Origin: Vibrio diazotrophicus
GTDB lineage: Bacteria; Pseudomonadota; Gammaproteobacteria; Enterobacterales; Vibrionaceae
Assembly: GCF_038452265.1 (NCBI RefSeq)
Contig: NZ_CP151842.1
Coordinates: forward strand, 3,162,001 to 3,226,000
Direction: 5' to 3'
DNA: 64,000 nt
The notes under the pieces were generated by a model. The model saw only the letters and a list, made by a program, of their open reading frames with translations. It searched no databases and was not told where the DNA came from. This document shows positions 16,905 through 26,072 of the stretch, piece by piece (within the stretch, counting starts at the first letter, position 1; every line of letters begins with the position of its first letter). The position numbers and the translations under genes are program-made.

Positions 16905-16934
16905 TAAAAAAGGACGCAATTGCGTCCTTTTTTA
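16905..16934. terminator. Bidirectional terminator after the small peptide gene
   Basis: AAGGACGCAA and its reverse complement TTGCGTCCTT are flanked by A-run and T-run, giving U-tracts in both directions. It serves the peptide gene on plus and the 122-residue protein gene on minus (stop at 16961). Confidence 0.85.
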
Positions 16935-16960
16935 TTTTCAAATTGTTAAACGTTTCGCAG

Positions 16961-17329
16961 CTACTGAATGTGTTTACTTAGCTCTTCCCAATGTATGTAG
17001 TAGAAAACGAGAGCCATCATGGTCATGAACATGACTAATGAAATTACAATTCCCCATACAAAACGACTACTGCGAGGTGTGAGCTCTTTTTCACACTCAT
17101 TACACACAGCTAGAAATGCTCTGCGGTCTTCAAGCTTATAGCGGTCTTCATGCACGACTTTGTTGCGAATTGTCGCGACAAAACGCAGTTTCGCGATAAC
17201 ATCATGGGGTAAACGCTCTTCACAACTGCTGATCAGTTGATGCAGTCCTTTGCCTCGCGCGTGATACTGTTCGCGCAGCAATCTTTCTAACTTTCGAGTA
17301 CGAAGAACAACTTGTTCTATGTCCGACAT
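16961..17329 (-). CDS. Tail-anchored protein with DUF4145-like helical domain
   Basis: 122 residues. The first ~90 form a charged helical region with a pattern (LHQLISSCEERLPHDVIAKLRFVATIRNKVVHEDR) seen in DUF4145-type domains, which are common in accessory and defence proteins. A single C-terminal span follows (FVWGIVISLVMFMTMMALVFYYI). It is therefore probably anchored to the inner membrane facing the cytoplasm. AAGGAGAAC precedes the start. No clear function; the DUF4145 link is by pattern only. Confidence 0.7.
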   Translation of the reverse strand: MSDIEQVVLRTRKLERLLREQYHARGKGLHQLISSCEERLPHDVIAKLRFVATIRNKVVHEDRYKLEDRRAFLAVCNECEKELTPRSSRFVWGIVISLVMFMTMMALVFYYIHWEELSKHIQ

Positions 17330-17563
17330 CGAAGTTCTCCTTTTAAAATCGCCATCAATGTACTGATTCTTCGACTTTCACTTATGGGCTTTTCTATTTA
17401 TACGTATCTCACTTTAAGTATTGGCAAAGCCAAGCAACAAAGTGTGAAGTGCGCCGAAAAAATAAGACCAATCAACGCGCTATATCCCTTTTATAACGTT
17501 ACGTAACACGAAAAATCAAACTAATACGTAAAATGAAACCATCATTTTGCTTTAGGAGTCACT

Positions 17564-17893
17564 ATGCAGATTACTTTACTTGCAACACTCATCATGCTGC
17601 TTGTAGTGGCGCTCTTACTTTTTTCTCGCTTCTACCGACACCATATGCAAGGTGAAAACGCTCCAGAGAAACAAGCACAAGTCACCATTCTAGATAAGCA
17701 GTCCATCGCGGTAGACAATCCTTTCATCGGAGAAGATGATCAAGAATTTTGGATCTACGTGCAAAAAGGCCGCTTGGGTCCAAAGAGAGAGTTCCAAGTA
17801 GGAGCGCACTACTTTCACTCTATTAATTCTGGTGACAAAGGCATACTCACCTATCGAGGAACTCAGTTCATCCACTTTTCTTTACAACGTTAA
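17564..17893 (+). CDS. DUF2500 family protein, YhhM-like
   Basis: 109 residues. An N-terminal membrane span (LLATLIMLLVVALLLFSRFY) is followed by a small beta-rich domain ending SGDKGILTYRGTQFIHFSL, the conserved C-terminal motif of DUF2500 (YhhM). Function unknown. The ribosome site is TTTAGGAG. Convergent with the acyltransferase gene. Confidence 0.75.
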   Translation: MQITLLATLIMLLVVALLLFSRFYRHHMQGENAPEKQAQVTILDKQSIAVDNPFIGEDDQEFWIYVQKGRLGPKREFQVGAHYFHSINSGDKGILTYRGTQFIHFSLQR

Positions 17894-17932
17894 CGAGTCA
17901 TCAGTGTTATTAAATAAGCCAAGTGGTCTGCA

Positions 17933-18946
17933 CTAAGGCAGCAACCAGCGAGTCTTTGACGACTGTGACAATAACCAACTCACCGCCAACGCACCTGCAC
18001 CGCTAATGATTATCCATAAAGGTATGACCCATGCCGGATGACCCTGATGCCAACCAAACTCTTTCATTGGCCAAAGGAAAATTGGGTGAAGTAGATAAAT
18101 ACCCAAACTATGCTGGCTGATTACGCTCACCACTTTCTTCGCACCTTCGGATAATGATTCTCCAACAGCACGGCACAACACAAAAACCATACTAGCCGCC
18201 ACCACTACGTTAAGCGTTTTGTATGAGAACCAGCGACCGACACTGTACTCACCATTTGCGAGACTAAGCTCAACTACCGAATTCACCGTAAAGTAGAAAG
18301 AAACACCACCTAAAACAACCGCTAACCCGACCGTTACTGGATTAATCGGCAGCTTCTTATAAAGCAGATATCCAAGCGGTAAATAGCCGATATAAAGCCA
18401 AATCTCATAGCTCCAAGGGCCATCAATATGGAACAGGAATAACGTGGTAGTGATTAGCCACATTCCAAGATAGACATACCAAGCCGTGTCATCCGTTCGT
18501 TTCATCAACCATTGCAGTACAGGAATAACAAAATAAAGCGGGATGAAATAGTAGAAAAAGCCCAGATGATAGTACGTCTCGTGGTGCGGGCTATTTTGCA
18601 GTACTTCCACAGCTAACGCAGAATCGAAGCCAGCAGAACTCCAGCCAGAAAGGTAGGCATAGAAGACAGACCAAGCAATAAAAGGAACGAGTACCTTTCC
18701 AAGACGTCTTTTGACGTAATAACCAAAATCAAAAGGACGCGTATCACTCAGCATCAAGGCACCAGAGATCAAAATAAACACAGGTACCGCCCAGCGAGTC
18801 ATGCCGTTTACCGTAACGGCCGTCGCCCATTCACCATAAGGAATCGAGTTTTGTAGCTCCCGATAAGGGGCTAGGACATGAATCGCAATTACCGCCACCG
18901 CAGCCACACAGCGCATTAAATCAAAAAATATTACTCGTTTTGTCAT
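17933..18946 (-). CDS. Membrane acyltransferase (acyltransferase 3 family, WecH-like)
   Basis: 337 residues with about ten spans. The start FFDLMRCVAAVAVIAIHVLAPYREL carries the family's catalytic-region histidine (IH), and PVFILISGALM follows. These enzymes O-acylate sugars or surface polymers using acyl groups delivered to the membrane; WecH acetylates enterobacterial common antigen. No polysaccharide gene is adjacent, so the acceptor is unknown. Confidence 0.85.
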   Translation of the reverse strand: MTKRVIFFDLMRCVAAVAVIAIHVLAPYRELQNSIPYGEWATAVTVNGMTRWAVPVFILISGALMLSDTRPFDFGYYVKRRLGKVLVPFIAWSVFYAYLSGWSSAGFDSALAVEVLQNSPHHETYYHLGFFYYFIPLYFVIPVLQWLMKRTDDTAWYVYLGMWLITTTLFLFHIDGPWSYEIWLYIGYLPLGYLLYKKLPINPVTVGLAVVLGGVSFYFTVNSVVELSLANGEYSVGRWFSYKTLNVVVAASMVFVLCRAVGESLSEGAKKVVSVISQHSLGIYLLHPIFLWPMKEFGWHQGHPAWVIPLWIIISGAGALAVSWLLSQSSKTRWLLP

Positions 18947-19100
18947 TCAACGATTCTCTCTAGTCAATCTGCACTCGAAACCATTTTTCATTTACAACTA
19001 TAAAGCACAATTAAAATAATACGTCAGTCAGTGGTAAACCTTAGTCAACATTACACTGATTGAATATCAGGGAGTAAACAAACAGAAAAATTAGACGTAA

Positions 19101-19123
19101 AAAAAGCCCTCATCGGAGGGCTT
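19101..19123 (-). terminator. Terminator of the arsenate operon
   Basis: AAGCCCTC / GAGGGCTT stem with an ATCG-type tetraloop, followed on minus by TTTTTTTACG. It lies ~30 nt after the arsJ stop. Confidence 0.88.
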
Positions 19124-19152
19124 AGTGTTAGAACTCACTTCGGTGCAAGAAT

Positions 19153-20376
19153 TCAATGCTCACTGCTAAGTCTTGGTAAACGCAATGAGATGATGCTGGT
19201 CACAATTAAAAAGGCTAATGACACCCATAAACAGGCGGCTAAACCACTCACCTGAAAGAGATAACCAGACAATATGGTCCCAATCAGTCGTCCCATCGCA
19301 TTAGCCATGTAGTAGAAGCCGACATCAAGAGAGACACCGTCTCCTTTGGCGTAGCTGACAATTAAATAGGAATGAAGCGATGAGTTTACCGCGAATACAG
19401 CGCCAAACAACATTAAACCAATCACGATCACCCATTGAGGATGCCAGTTTTGGCTGATACCTAACGCCACAGCAGCCGTTACGATACTTAACCCTAACGC
19501 CCAACGAAATGCAGCATGCCCATCAGGAACTCGCCCTTGCGCCTTGCCCGTAATTCTTGGAGCTTGGCTTTGCACAATACCGTAACCAATCACCCACAAG
19601 GCTAGGAAACCGCCCACCCAAAGGTGATCCCACTCGAACACCGTTCCCAAATAGACCGGCAAAGCAACCACAAACCAAACGTCACGAGCACCAAAAAGAA
19701 ACATTCGAGCCGCAGAAAGAATATTCACCGCAGGAGACTTAGAAAAAATCTCAGAGAACTTTGGTTTATTCTTCGCTTTACCCAGCTCCTGTTTAAGCCC
19801 TGACAAGCTACCAATCAGCACAAGTGTCAAAACTGCAGCCATCAGCAGTACCGCACCTTTAAAGCCAACCGCTGTTAACAACAAGCCGCCAAGGAAAAAG
19901 CCTAACCCTTTTAACGCATTTTTTGACCCAGTTAATACTGCAATCCAACGGTACAGAGCCCCCTGTTGCTCATCAGGCACCAGAGTCTTAATCGCACTTT
20001 TCGCGCTCATTTTGTTGAGGTCTTTTGCGATACCAGACATCGCCTGAGCAGCCATTACCCATGGGATCGTCAACCAAGCCGGAGGAACAGCCAGCATAAC
20101 CAGCGCGATGATTTGCATCGCAAGGCCAATATTCATCGTTCTGTTCAGGCCAAGCCTTGCACCTAACCAGCCGCCAATCAGATTGGTCACAACGCCGAAG
20201 AACTCATAAAACAAGAACAAAGAAGCTATGGCTAAGGTTCCATAACCCAACTGATGGAAATACAACACCACCAGCATTCTCAATGCGCCATCCGTGAGAG
20301 TGAAGTTCCAGTAGTTGAACGTCACTAACATATATTGGCGGATCGATGAATCCAAATTTGAAATCACTTTCAACAT
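19153..20376 (-). CDS. arsJ: ArsJ, MFS arsenate/organoarsenical efflux permease
   Basis: 407-residue major facilitator with ~12 spans. The N-terminal RQYMLVTFNYWNFTLTDGALRMLVVLYFHQLG is characteristic of ArsJ. In the original model ArsJ exports 1-arseno-3-phosphoglycerate made by the partner GAPDH; work on the V. cholerae operon of the same make-up instead favours export of free arsenate. It is the last gene of arsR-gapdh-phosphatase-arsJ and lies 49 bp after the phosphatase gene. No arsC or arsB is present here, so detoxification works on arsenate itself, not arsenite. Confidence 0.92.
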   Translation of the reverse strand: MLKVISNLDSSIRQYMLVTFNYWNFTLTDGALRMLVVLYFHQLGYGTLAIASLFLFYEFFGVVTNLIGGWLGARLGLNRTMNIGLAMQIIALVMLAVPPAWLTIPWVMAAQAMSGIAKDLNKMSAKSAIKTLVPDEQQGALYRWIAVLTGSKNALKGLGFFLGGLLLTAVGFKGAVLLMAAVLTLVLIGSLSGLKQELGKAKNKPKFSEIFSKSPAVNILSAARMFLFGARDVWFVVALPVYLGTVFEWDHLWVGGFLALWVIGYGIVQSQAPRITGKAQGRVPDGHAAFRWALGLSIVTAAVALGISQNWHPQWVIVIGLMLFGAVFAVNSSLHSYLIVSYAKGDGVSLDVGFYYMANAMGRLIGTILSGYLFQVSGLAACLWVSLAFLIVTSIISLRLPRLSSEH

Positions 20377-20425
20377 AATACTGATCCAAAGGGAGCTTCG
20401 GGATCATAATGATCCCAAAGCTTAA

Positions 20426-20938
20426 TTAGCTGATCACTGCTGCTACATGTTCAATATATTCACGTTGCTCGGGCTTGGTGAACGCACCCGGACGTAGCGA
20501 TTGAACTTGAGAAATAATGGTTTCGAGGTCCCAGTTCATATCCAGCAACAGATGTGCTGCCAATAATCCCGTACGGCCAGAACCACCCATACAATGCAGC
20601 GCAACTTTATCGCCTTTTTTGAGCAGATTGCGAAGCTGTGGACTTACGGTTGGCCAATGCTCAGCAAACCTCTCATCAGGCACCGCATCGTCTTCAATCG
20701 GCAGGTGAATCCAAGAGATACCGTTGGCTTGCGCGATAACGCCAAGCTCTTCAACGTGTTTTTCATGCATCTCTTCACGGGTAATGGCAGTGACAATCGC
20801 TTTCACACCACTTTCTTTTAACTGCTGAATACTTTCCGTTAAACCCAGCTCTTTGGTGCCCGGACAAGGCATCAATACTAATGCTGATGAGTCAACAGTG
20901 AGCTCCCAAGTAGGGTGAACCTTGGTTGAATTAGACAT
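20426..20938 (-). CDS. Cys-based (dual-specificity-like) phosphatase of the arsenate operon
   Basis: 170 residues. The signature HCMGGSGRTG gives nucleophile C116 and phosphate-binding R122; an upstream aspartate pair (D84/D85) could supply the general acid. This is the PTP/DSP loop of CDKN3-like phosphatases. It overlaps the GAPDH gene by one base (TAATG), so the two are coupled. In the equivalent V. cholerae operon a phosphatase of this kind contributes to arsenate resistance; its substrate is not established. Hydrolysis of an arsenylated or phosphorylated glycolytic intermediate is a reasonable guess only. Confidence 0.85.
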   Translation of the reverse strand: MSNSTKVHPTWELTVDSSALVLMPCPGTKELGLTESIQQLKESGVKAIVTAITREEMHEKHVEELGVIAQANGISWIHLPIEDDAVPDERFAEHWPTVSPQLRNLLKKGDKVALHCMGGSGRTGLLAAHLLLDMNWDLETIISQVQSLRPGAFTKPEQREYIEHVAAVIS

Positions 20939-21942
20939 TATTGTGCCTCCCCTACTTTACGGACTAGCTCAGCCGTACGGGTTGCGTAGCCCATTTCATT
21001 GTCATACCAAGCATAGATTTTCACCATGCGCGTCCCAACAACCATAGTTGATAGAGCATCAACGATGGTTGAACGCTGGTCACCACGATAGTCGATAGAC
21101 ACTAATGGCTTCTCTTCAAAACCTAGAATGCCTTTAAGCTCACCTTCAGATGCTTCTTTCAGCAATGCATTAACTTCTTCAGCTGTGGTATCACGTTTGA
21201 CGTCAAAAATGATGTCCGTCAGCGATGCGTTCGCTAATGGAACACGTACTGCATGGCCGTTAATTTTGCCTGCTAGTTCAGGGAAAATTTCCACGATAGC
21301 GGTTGCACTACCTGTTGTAGTTGGAATTAAGCTCATGCCACATGCGCGAGCACGACGTAGATCTTTATGTGGCGCATCAAGGATAGTTTGAGTGTTGGTT
21401 AAATCGTGAATGGTGGTGAAAGAAGATTGCTCGATACCTAATTTCTCATGAATCACTTTTACCACTGGTGCAATACAGTTTGTGGTACAAGAAGCCGCAG
21501 TCACAATACGATGCTGTGCTGGGTCAAAAATGTGGTCATTGACACCCACAACAATATTGGCGATACCTTCTTCTTTCACAGGTGCTGAGACAACGACACG
21601 CTTTACACCCTGCTCAAGATACTTGTTGAGGAATGAAGTTTTACGGTGAACACCTGTCGATTCAATCACCACATCACAACCAGACCAGTCAATTGCAGCG
21701 ATATCACGTTCCTGAGTCGTTTTGATGCGCTTTCCAGCAATGACGATTTCATTGCCTTCTGCGGCAACTTCATGGTGCCAGCGACCTTGGATAGAATCGA
21801 ATTCCAACAAATGCGCCAGTGTGGTGGCATCACCTGCCACATCGTTAATTTGTACGAACTCTAACTCAGGCCAATCGTACGCAGCACGCATCGCTAATCG
21901 ACCAATACGACCAAAGCCGTTAATACCCACTTTAATTGTCAT
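20938..21942 (-). CDS. ArsJ-associated glyceraldehyde-3-phosphate dehydrogenase
   Basis: 334 residues. Rossmann motif GINGFGRIGR at residues 7-16 and catalytic SCTTNC with C152. The length is normal for GAPDH. In ars operons this isozyme uses arsenate in place of phosphate, forming unstable 1-arseno-3-phosphoglycerate from glyceraldehyde 3-phosphate and NAD. Its position between arsR and the phosphatase/arsJ pair separates it from housekeeping GapA. Active in the cytoplasm and presumably induced with the operon through ArsR. Confidence 0.9.
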   Translation of the reverse strand: MTIKVGINGFGRIGRLAMRAAYDWPELEFVQINDVAGDATTLAHLLEFDSIQGRWHHEVAAEGNEIVIAGKRIKTTQERDIAAIDWSGCDVVIESTGVHRKTSFLNKYLEQGVKRVVVSAPVKEEGIANIVVGVNDHIFDPAQHRIVTAASCTTNCIAPVVKVIHEKLGIEQSSFTTIHDLTNTQTILDAPHKDLRRARACGMSLIPTTTGSATAIVEIFPELAGKINGHAVRVPLANASLTDIIFDVKRDTTAEEVNALLKEASEGELKGILGFEEKPLVSIDYRGDQRSTIVDALSTMVVGTRMVKIYAWYDNEMGYATRTAELVRKVGEAQ

Positions 21943-22024
21943 TCTTTGTTTCCCTAATATCTGAAATTAAAAAGCTTTTGCAGCAAGCGGTTCTTTTAAT
22001 AAGAAGCGCATGTGGAACAATTCG

Positions 22025-22363
22025 TTAGCAGCAAGACGGTCTGTCCGTCATATCGCTCAAACGCTGCGTATCGACACTGTATTGCTGCTGTAAACAGTTT
22101 GATTGCTTCAAACCATCGATAATCTTGTTTAGCCACCCAGGTAACTGATCAGAAACCTTGTAGTACACCCACTGGCCTTGACGTTCGTCAGTCAAAACAC
22201 CCGACTGACGCAGCTGGGCAAGATGACGAGAAATTTTAGGCTGGCTTTCATCAAGCGCATGCGTTAACTCACACACGCACAACCTTTGTTCTCTTGCGAT
22301 TAGCAGTAAACATCTCATTCGAGTTTCATCTGCAAGTAGTTTAAAAAACTGATGAGGTAACAT
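22025..22363 (-). CDS. arsR: ArsR/SmtB-family arsenic-responsive repressor
   Basis: 112 residues with a winged helix-turn-helix (DESQPKISRHLAQLRQSGVLTDERQGQWVYY). CVCEL places C29 and C31 at the alpha3 metalloid site of classic ArsR; two further cysteines end the protein (SCC). It is the first gene of the operon, 82 bp before the GAPDH gene, and should be released from DNA by arsenite or a derived species. An A/T-rich dyad lies just upstream (22375-22399). Confidence 0.92.
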   Translation of the reverse strand: MLPHQFFKLLADETRMRCLLLIAREQRLCVCELTHALDESQPKISRHLAQLRQSGVLTDERQGQWVYYKVSDQLPGWLNKIIDGLKQSNCLQQQYSVDTQRLSDMTDRPSCC

Positions 22364-22374
22364 AGCTATCTCTC

Positions 22375-22399
22375 ATATATACGGATATGTGAATATATT
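22375..22399. promoter_or_regulatory. Candidate ArsR operator
   Basis: ATATACGGATATGTGAATAT is a loose A/T-rich dyad 12-36 bp upstream of arsR. Position fits autorepression. The match to known ArsR boxes is approximate. Confidence 0.35.
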
Positions 22400-22404
22400 A
22401 GATA

Positions 22405-22431
22405 TAAAAAAGCACGCGTCAATGCGCGTGC
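22405..22431 (-). terminator. Terminator of the EAL-HDOD gene
   Basis: GCACGCG / CGCGTGC 7-bp stem with a 6-nt loop and TTTTTTATATC after it on minus. It separates the EAL-HDOD transcript from the arsR promoter. Confidence 0.8.
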
Positions 22432-22519
22432 CGTTGCTGTCATCAAAAATTCATCTAACCCAAACCACTGGCGAAAGTTCGCTGGTTATTCGTGGCAAGG
22501 GTTATTCATACTTAGTCGC

Positions 22520-23746
22520 TTATACCAAGCTACTTGTCTCTTGGCTCCAACGCTGTGCTTCGTTGAGATCTCGTGCCACATCTTCATATGAAAGCCCGAG
22601 TAACTCGCAGTAATCCTGCACACCTTGCCAGTCTGCTTTTTCAAAGCATTCTTCGAGATTTAGCAACTCTCCAAATGGTCCTAATCGCTTATTCAACGCT
22701 TCTTTAACGGACTCGGTCAGTGGCAATTGTTCGACAATAACGTCGAGGGAGATATCTAACATCGCATCCAGCACCGAAAATAAGCCGATTAGAAAAGCTT
22801 GATCTTTGTGTTCATCAAACTTGCGGCGGGTAGCGGTGAGTTGACAGAACTGCGCTCGCTGCAACGACAGGTTATACAGTTCTTTAGGTTTATGATTGGA
22901 AATATAAGAAGCAACCGCCAGTGATACGAAGATCTTGAGTCGGTCCTGACCAAGATAAACCAAGGCCTGACGAAACGAAGAAATCGGTACCTCAATGCGT
23001 TCCGTTATGCTGTTGACAAAACAGAGTAGCTTATAAGAAAGCGCGACATCTTTAGCCACCAGCTGTTCCACTCGTACAAAGTCGACGTGCGGTTTACACA
23101 CTTCTTGGAAAAGCTGCATAGCCACAATGTGTTTGGGGCTCACATAGCGTTGCTTGATGATTTCAGGCTTACTGAAAAAATAGCCTTGGAAAAATCGGAA
23201 GCCGGCCTCTCGCGCTGAACGGAACTCATCTTCCGTCTCAACTCTTTCCGCGAGATAGCGTTTTCTGCTGCCTCTGGCGAGTTGTTTTTTCACCATCGCA
23301 CAAGCGGCATCAATCCCCATTGCCATAATATCGAGCTTAATAATTTGCACGTAAGGCAGAAATCTTTCCCACTCAGGCGAATAGACAAAGTCATCCAGAG
23401 CAATCAAATAACCTTCGTTATTCAGTTCAATAATTGCTTCCAGAAGCTCATCCGTTGGACGGCAAGTTTCCAGTACTTCAATCACTATTTTTTGCTTAGG
23501 AAGAGTCAGTGGCAACCTACGTATCAGGCTGTTATAAGGGAAGTTGATAAAGCAACGAGAGTTATCAATCGCAGGATTGGTCCCAATCGAAAGAAAGTTT
23601 TCAACAATCAGACGATAAGTAGCACGATCAGCATCCACATGCTGAGGAAAACTATTTTGCTCGCCGTCACGAAACAACAACTCATACCCTAGAGTGTGTC
23701 GTTTCGAATTTAATATCGGCTGTCGTGCTACATAAGTGGTGTACAT
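22520..23746 (-). CDS. EAL-HDOD signalling protein (YuxH-like)
   Basis: 408 residues. The N-terminal half is an EAL-like domain starting VARQPILNSKRHTLGYELLFRDGE; the EAL signature is replaced by ELL, so c-di-GMP hydrolysis is doubtful. The C-terminal half (about 200-390) is an HDOD domain (VEQLVAKDVALSYKLLCFVNS). This architecture is common in Vibrio and Pseudomonas for proteins that control surface behaviour by binding partners. Monocistronic: own terminator downstream and an upstream gap of 270 bp shared with pldB. Confidence 0.85.
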   Translation of the reverse strand: MYTTYVARQPILNSKRHTLGYELLFRDGEQNSFPQHVDADRATYRLIVENFLSIGTNPAIDNSRCFINFPYNSLIRRLPLTLPKQKIVIEVLETCRPTDELLEAIIELNNEGYLIALDDFVYSPEWERFLPYVQIIKLDIMAMGIDAACAMVKKQLARGSRKRYLAERVETEDEFRSAREAGFRFFQGYFFSKPEIIKQRYVSPKHIVAMQLFQEVCKPHVDFVRVEQLVAKDVALSYKLLCFVNSITERIEVPISSFRQALVYLGQDRLKIFVSLAVASYISNHKPKELYNLSLQRAQFCQLTATRRKFDEHKDQAFLIGLFSVLDAMLDISLDVIVEQLPLTESVKEALNKRLGPFGELLNLEECFEKADWQGVQDYCELLGLSYEDVARDLNEAQRWSQETSSLV

Positions 23747-24019
23747 ATTACCTTCAACGAATACAGTTCAATTAAGCTCTATTGAGTGCTCAACATTTGC
23801 AATTACACTCATAACTATAGAAGTAAATGGCCAAGGCAATTCAACTCTATGCGATCAGTGAACAACTCACTACGACTGCTTAATTTTTACTCTCCACGAG
23901 GACAACAAAAATAACATCAATCGGTCTAAAAGCAAGTAGGCAGATCGATTGCATTTCCGCCTAACTCCCTTATTCTTAACATTCAATTTCAGCCACGACG
24001 GCTTTCTAGCACGTAAATT

Positions 24020-25021
24020 ATGAGCCAAAAAAATACAACCTGTCACTCTTATACGCAAGAGTCAAACTTTTCCCAACGTATCGAAAATGAAATCAAAGCA
24101 TTGTGGGAACAGCGACAAGAAGGATTTCTGCAATCATTTGATAGAAAACAACTTTACTGGTGCAAAATCACATCCCAAGAGCACAGCAAAGCCATAGTGG
24201 TCGTGAATGGCAGAATTGAATCCTGTTGGAAATACCAAGAACTGTTTTACGATCTCTTCCAGCAAGGCTATGACATTTATTCTTTTGACCATCGAGGACA
24301 AGGTCTGTCTGAACGCTTAATCGACAACAAGCAGATGGGTTATGTGGATGAGTTTCAGAATTATCTGACGGATATGAACGATCTGGTTAAGCACTTTAGC
24401 CTCAGCCATTATCAACAGCGCTTTGTGCTCGCTCACTCAATGGGCGGCGCAGTGACCGCACGATATCTACAAACGCATCCGCAGCATCCTTTTGATGCCG
24501 TCGCTTTTAGTGCTCCAATGTTCGGTATTAACGTTCCATGGCAGATCCGACCGATAGCCATTACCCTGACGCAGGTGTTAACCGCAACGGCCAGCAAGCC
24601 AACCTATGCTCCCGGCTATACGGACTACTATCCAAAACCTTTTGAAGATAACCCTCTGACTCAGTGTGAAGTGCGCTATCGCTGGTTCCGTGAGTTATAT
24701 GAGCAGAAGCCTGAACTGAAACTGGGAGGCCCAAGCACTCGCTGGGTATGGCAAAGCTTGATGGCAACCAAGCAGTGCATTCAGCTCACAAGGCAGATCA
24801 CCATTCCGACATTAGTGCTGCAAGGTGGCAAAGATACCATCGTCAGTAATGCCGCACAGATAAAGTTTATCGCCCGATTAGCCAAGACCAACCCGAACAG
24901 CGAGCTGTTGATGATTCTTGATGCAAAACACGAAATTCTTTTTGAGAAAGATGAATTCCGCAATCAGGCATTGGATGCAGTACTGAAGCATTTCTCCAAC
25001 GCAGAAAAAGCTGCTGATTAA
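24020..25021 (+). CDS. pldB: Lysophospholipase L2-like alpha/beta hydrolase
   Basis: 333 residues, alpha/beta hydrolase fold. The nucleophile elbow HSMGG carries the catalytic serine; SFDHRGQGLSER and the late AKHEILFEKD region (catalytic histidine) match monoacylglycerol lipase/PldB. It should remove the remaining acyl chain from lysophospholipids, probably at the inner membrane. It is followed by yigL, as in E. coli. The ribosome site before the ATG is poor, so the start is less certain than the identity. Confidence 0.85.
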   Translation: MSQKNTTCHSYTQESNFSQRIENEIKALWEQRQEGFLQSFDRKQLYWCKITSQEHSKAIVVVNGRIESCWKYQELFYDLFQQGYDIYSFDHRGQGLSERLIDNKQMGYVDEFQNYLTDMNDLVKHFSLSHYQQRFVLAHSMGGAVTARYLQTHPQHPFDAVAFSAPMFGINVPWQIRPIAITLTQVLTATASKPTYAPGYTDYYPKPFEDNPLTQCEVRYRWFRELYEQKPELKLGGPSTRWVWQSLMATKQCIQLTRQITIPTLVLQGGKDTIVSNAAQIKFIARLAKTNPNSELLMILDAKHEILFEKDEFRNQALDAVLKHFSNAEKAAD

Positions 25022-25157
25022 GCGGCAATCTTGTCTGAGAACAAATAGGGAAATGACGGATAAAAAGGTTTTCCCTCTTTTTTCGATCCTTTTTGGCATA
25101 CACTTAAGCCCAATGAACGGCAATTAATATCATATCTGACGTAGTTAAGAGAGAGAC

Positions 25158-25985
25158 ATGAGCGTAGTAAGTAACGAAAACCCAATCAAAATCGTGGCTT
25201 CTGATCTGGATGGCACCCTATTGGCGCCGGATCACAAGCTCAGTGCTTTCTCGAAGAAAACGCTAAAAGAGCTACATGCAAAAGGCTTCACTTTTATCTT
25301 TGCAACAGGACGTCACCATGTTGATGTTGCGGGTATTCGCGAAATCGCAGGTATCCCAGCTTATATGATTACCTCTAACGGTGCTCGTGTTCACGACCAG
25401 AACGATGCTGAGATGTACAGCAAAAACGTACCTCAGGATTTAGTACAAGCGATTATTGATTTAGTTAAAGAAGATAAACGAATCGTCACTCATATCTACC
25501 GTAACGATACTTGGTTGATGAGCCGTGAAGATGAAGCCCTGCGTGAATATCACAACGAGTCTGGCTTCCATTATCAGCTGTTTGATATCAATAATGCTCC
25601 TACTGACGGTATCGCAAAAGTCTTCTTCACCAATGAAGACCACGACCATGAAATGCTGGTTGTTTATGAGAATCTGATTAACGAAAAATTCGCAGGTCAA
25701 GTGAATGTAGCCTTCTCTACGCCTTATTGCTTGGAGGTGATGGGCGCTGGCGTTTCTAAAGGTGATGCGCTTAAAGCGGTGGCTGAATCTTTGAATCTAA
25801 CATTGGAAAACTGCATCGCATTTGGTGACGGCATGAACGATGTAGAGATGCTATCCATGGCTGGAAAAGGTCTGGTGATGGGTACCGCTCATGAAAAAGT
25901 GATGAAAGCGTTACCTAAAGTCGAAGTGATTGGTAGCCATGCGGATGATGCTGTCGCGCATTACCTTCACGAGCACCTGTTTTAA
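25158..25985 (+). CDS. yigL: Cof-type HAD phosphatase YigL
   Basis: 275 residues. HAD motif I is DLDGTLL with the nucleophile aspartate, motif II is FATGRHHVDV, and motif IV is FGDGMNDVEML; a Cof-type C2 cap lies between. E. coli YigL is a sugar-phosphate/pyridoxal-phosphate phosphatase, and the pldB-yigL pairing here supports that orthology. Cytoplasmic. Followed by a strong terminator. Confidence 0.88.
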   Translation: MSVVSNENPIKIVASDLDGTLLAPDHKLSAFSKKTLKELHAKGFTFIFATGRHHVDVAGIREIAGIPAYMITSNGARVHDQNDAEMYSKNVPQDLVQAIIDLVKEDKRIVTHIYRNDTWLMSREDEALREYHNESGFHYQLFDINNAPTDGIAKVFFTNEDHDHEMLVVYENLINEKFAGQVNVAFSTPYCLEVMGAGVSKGDALKAVAESLNLTLENCIAFGDGMNDVEMLSMAGKGLVMGTAHEKVMKALPKVEVIGSHADDAVAHYLHEHLF

Positions 25986-26045
25986 CTGACAGGCCATCCT
26001 GAAAGAGTACAAACCGTTTTTTAAAGAGTCCCCCTACTCTTTAAT

Positions 26046-26072
26046 CAGGCAGCACACGCTGCCTGTTTTTTT
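26046..26072 (+). terminator. Terminator of pldB-yigL
   Basis: CAGGCAGC / GCTGCCTG stem, ACAC loop, then seven T. Its T-run touches the stop of the convergent EVE gene. Confidence 0.92.

Noticed and set aside
17312..17506. 64-codon plus ORF between the DUF4145-like and DUF2500 genes
   Set aside because: Overlaps the ribosome site and start of the real minus-strand gene and has no ribosome site of its own.
23870..24058. 62-codon minus ORF over the pldB start
   Set aside because: Antisense overlap with pldB, no family resemblance, atypical composition.
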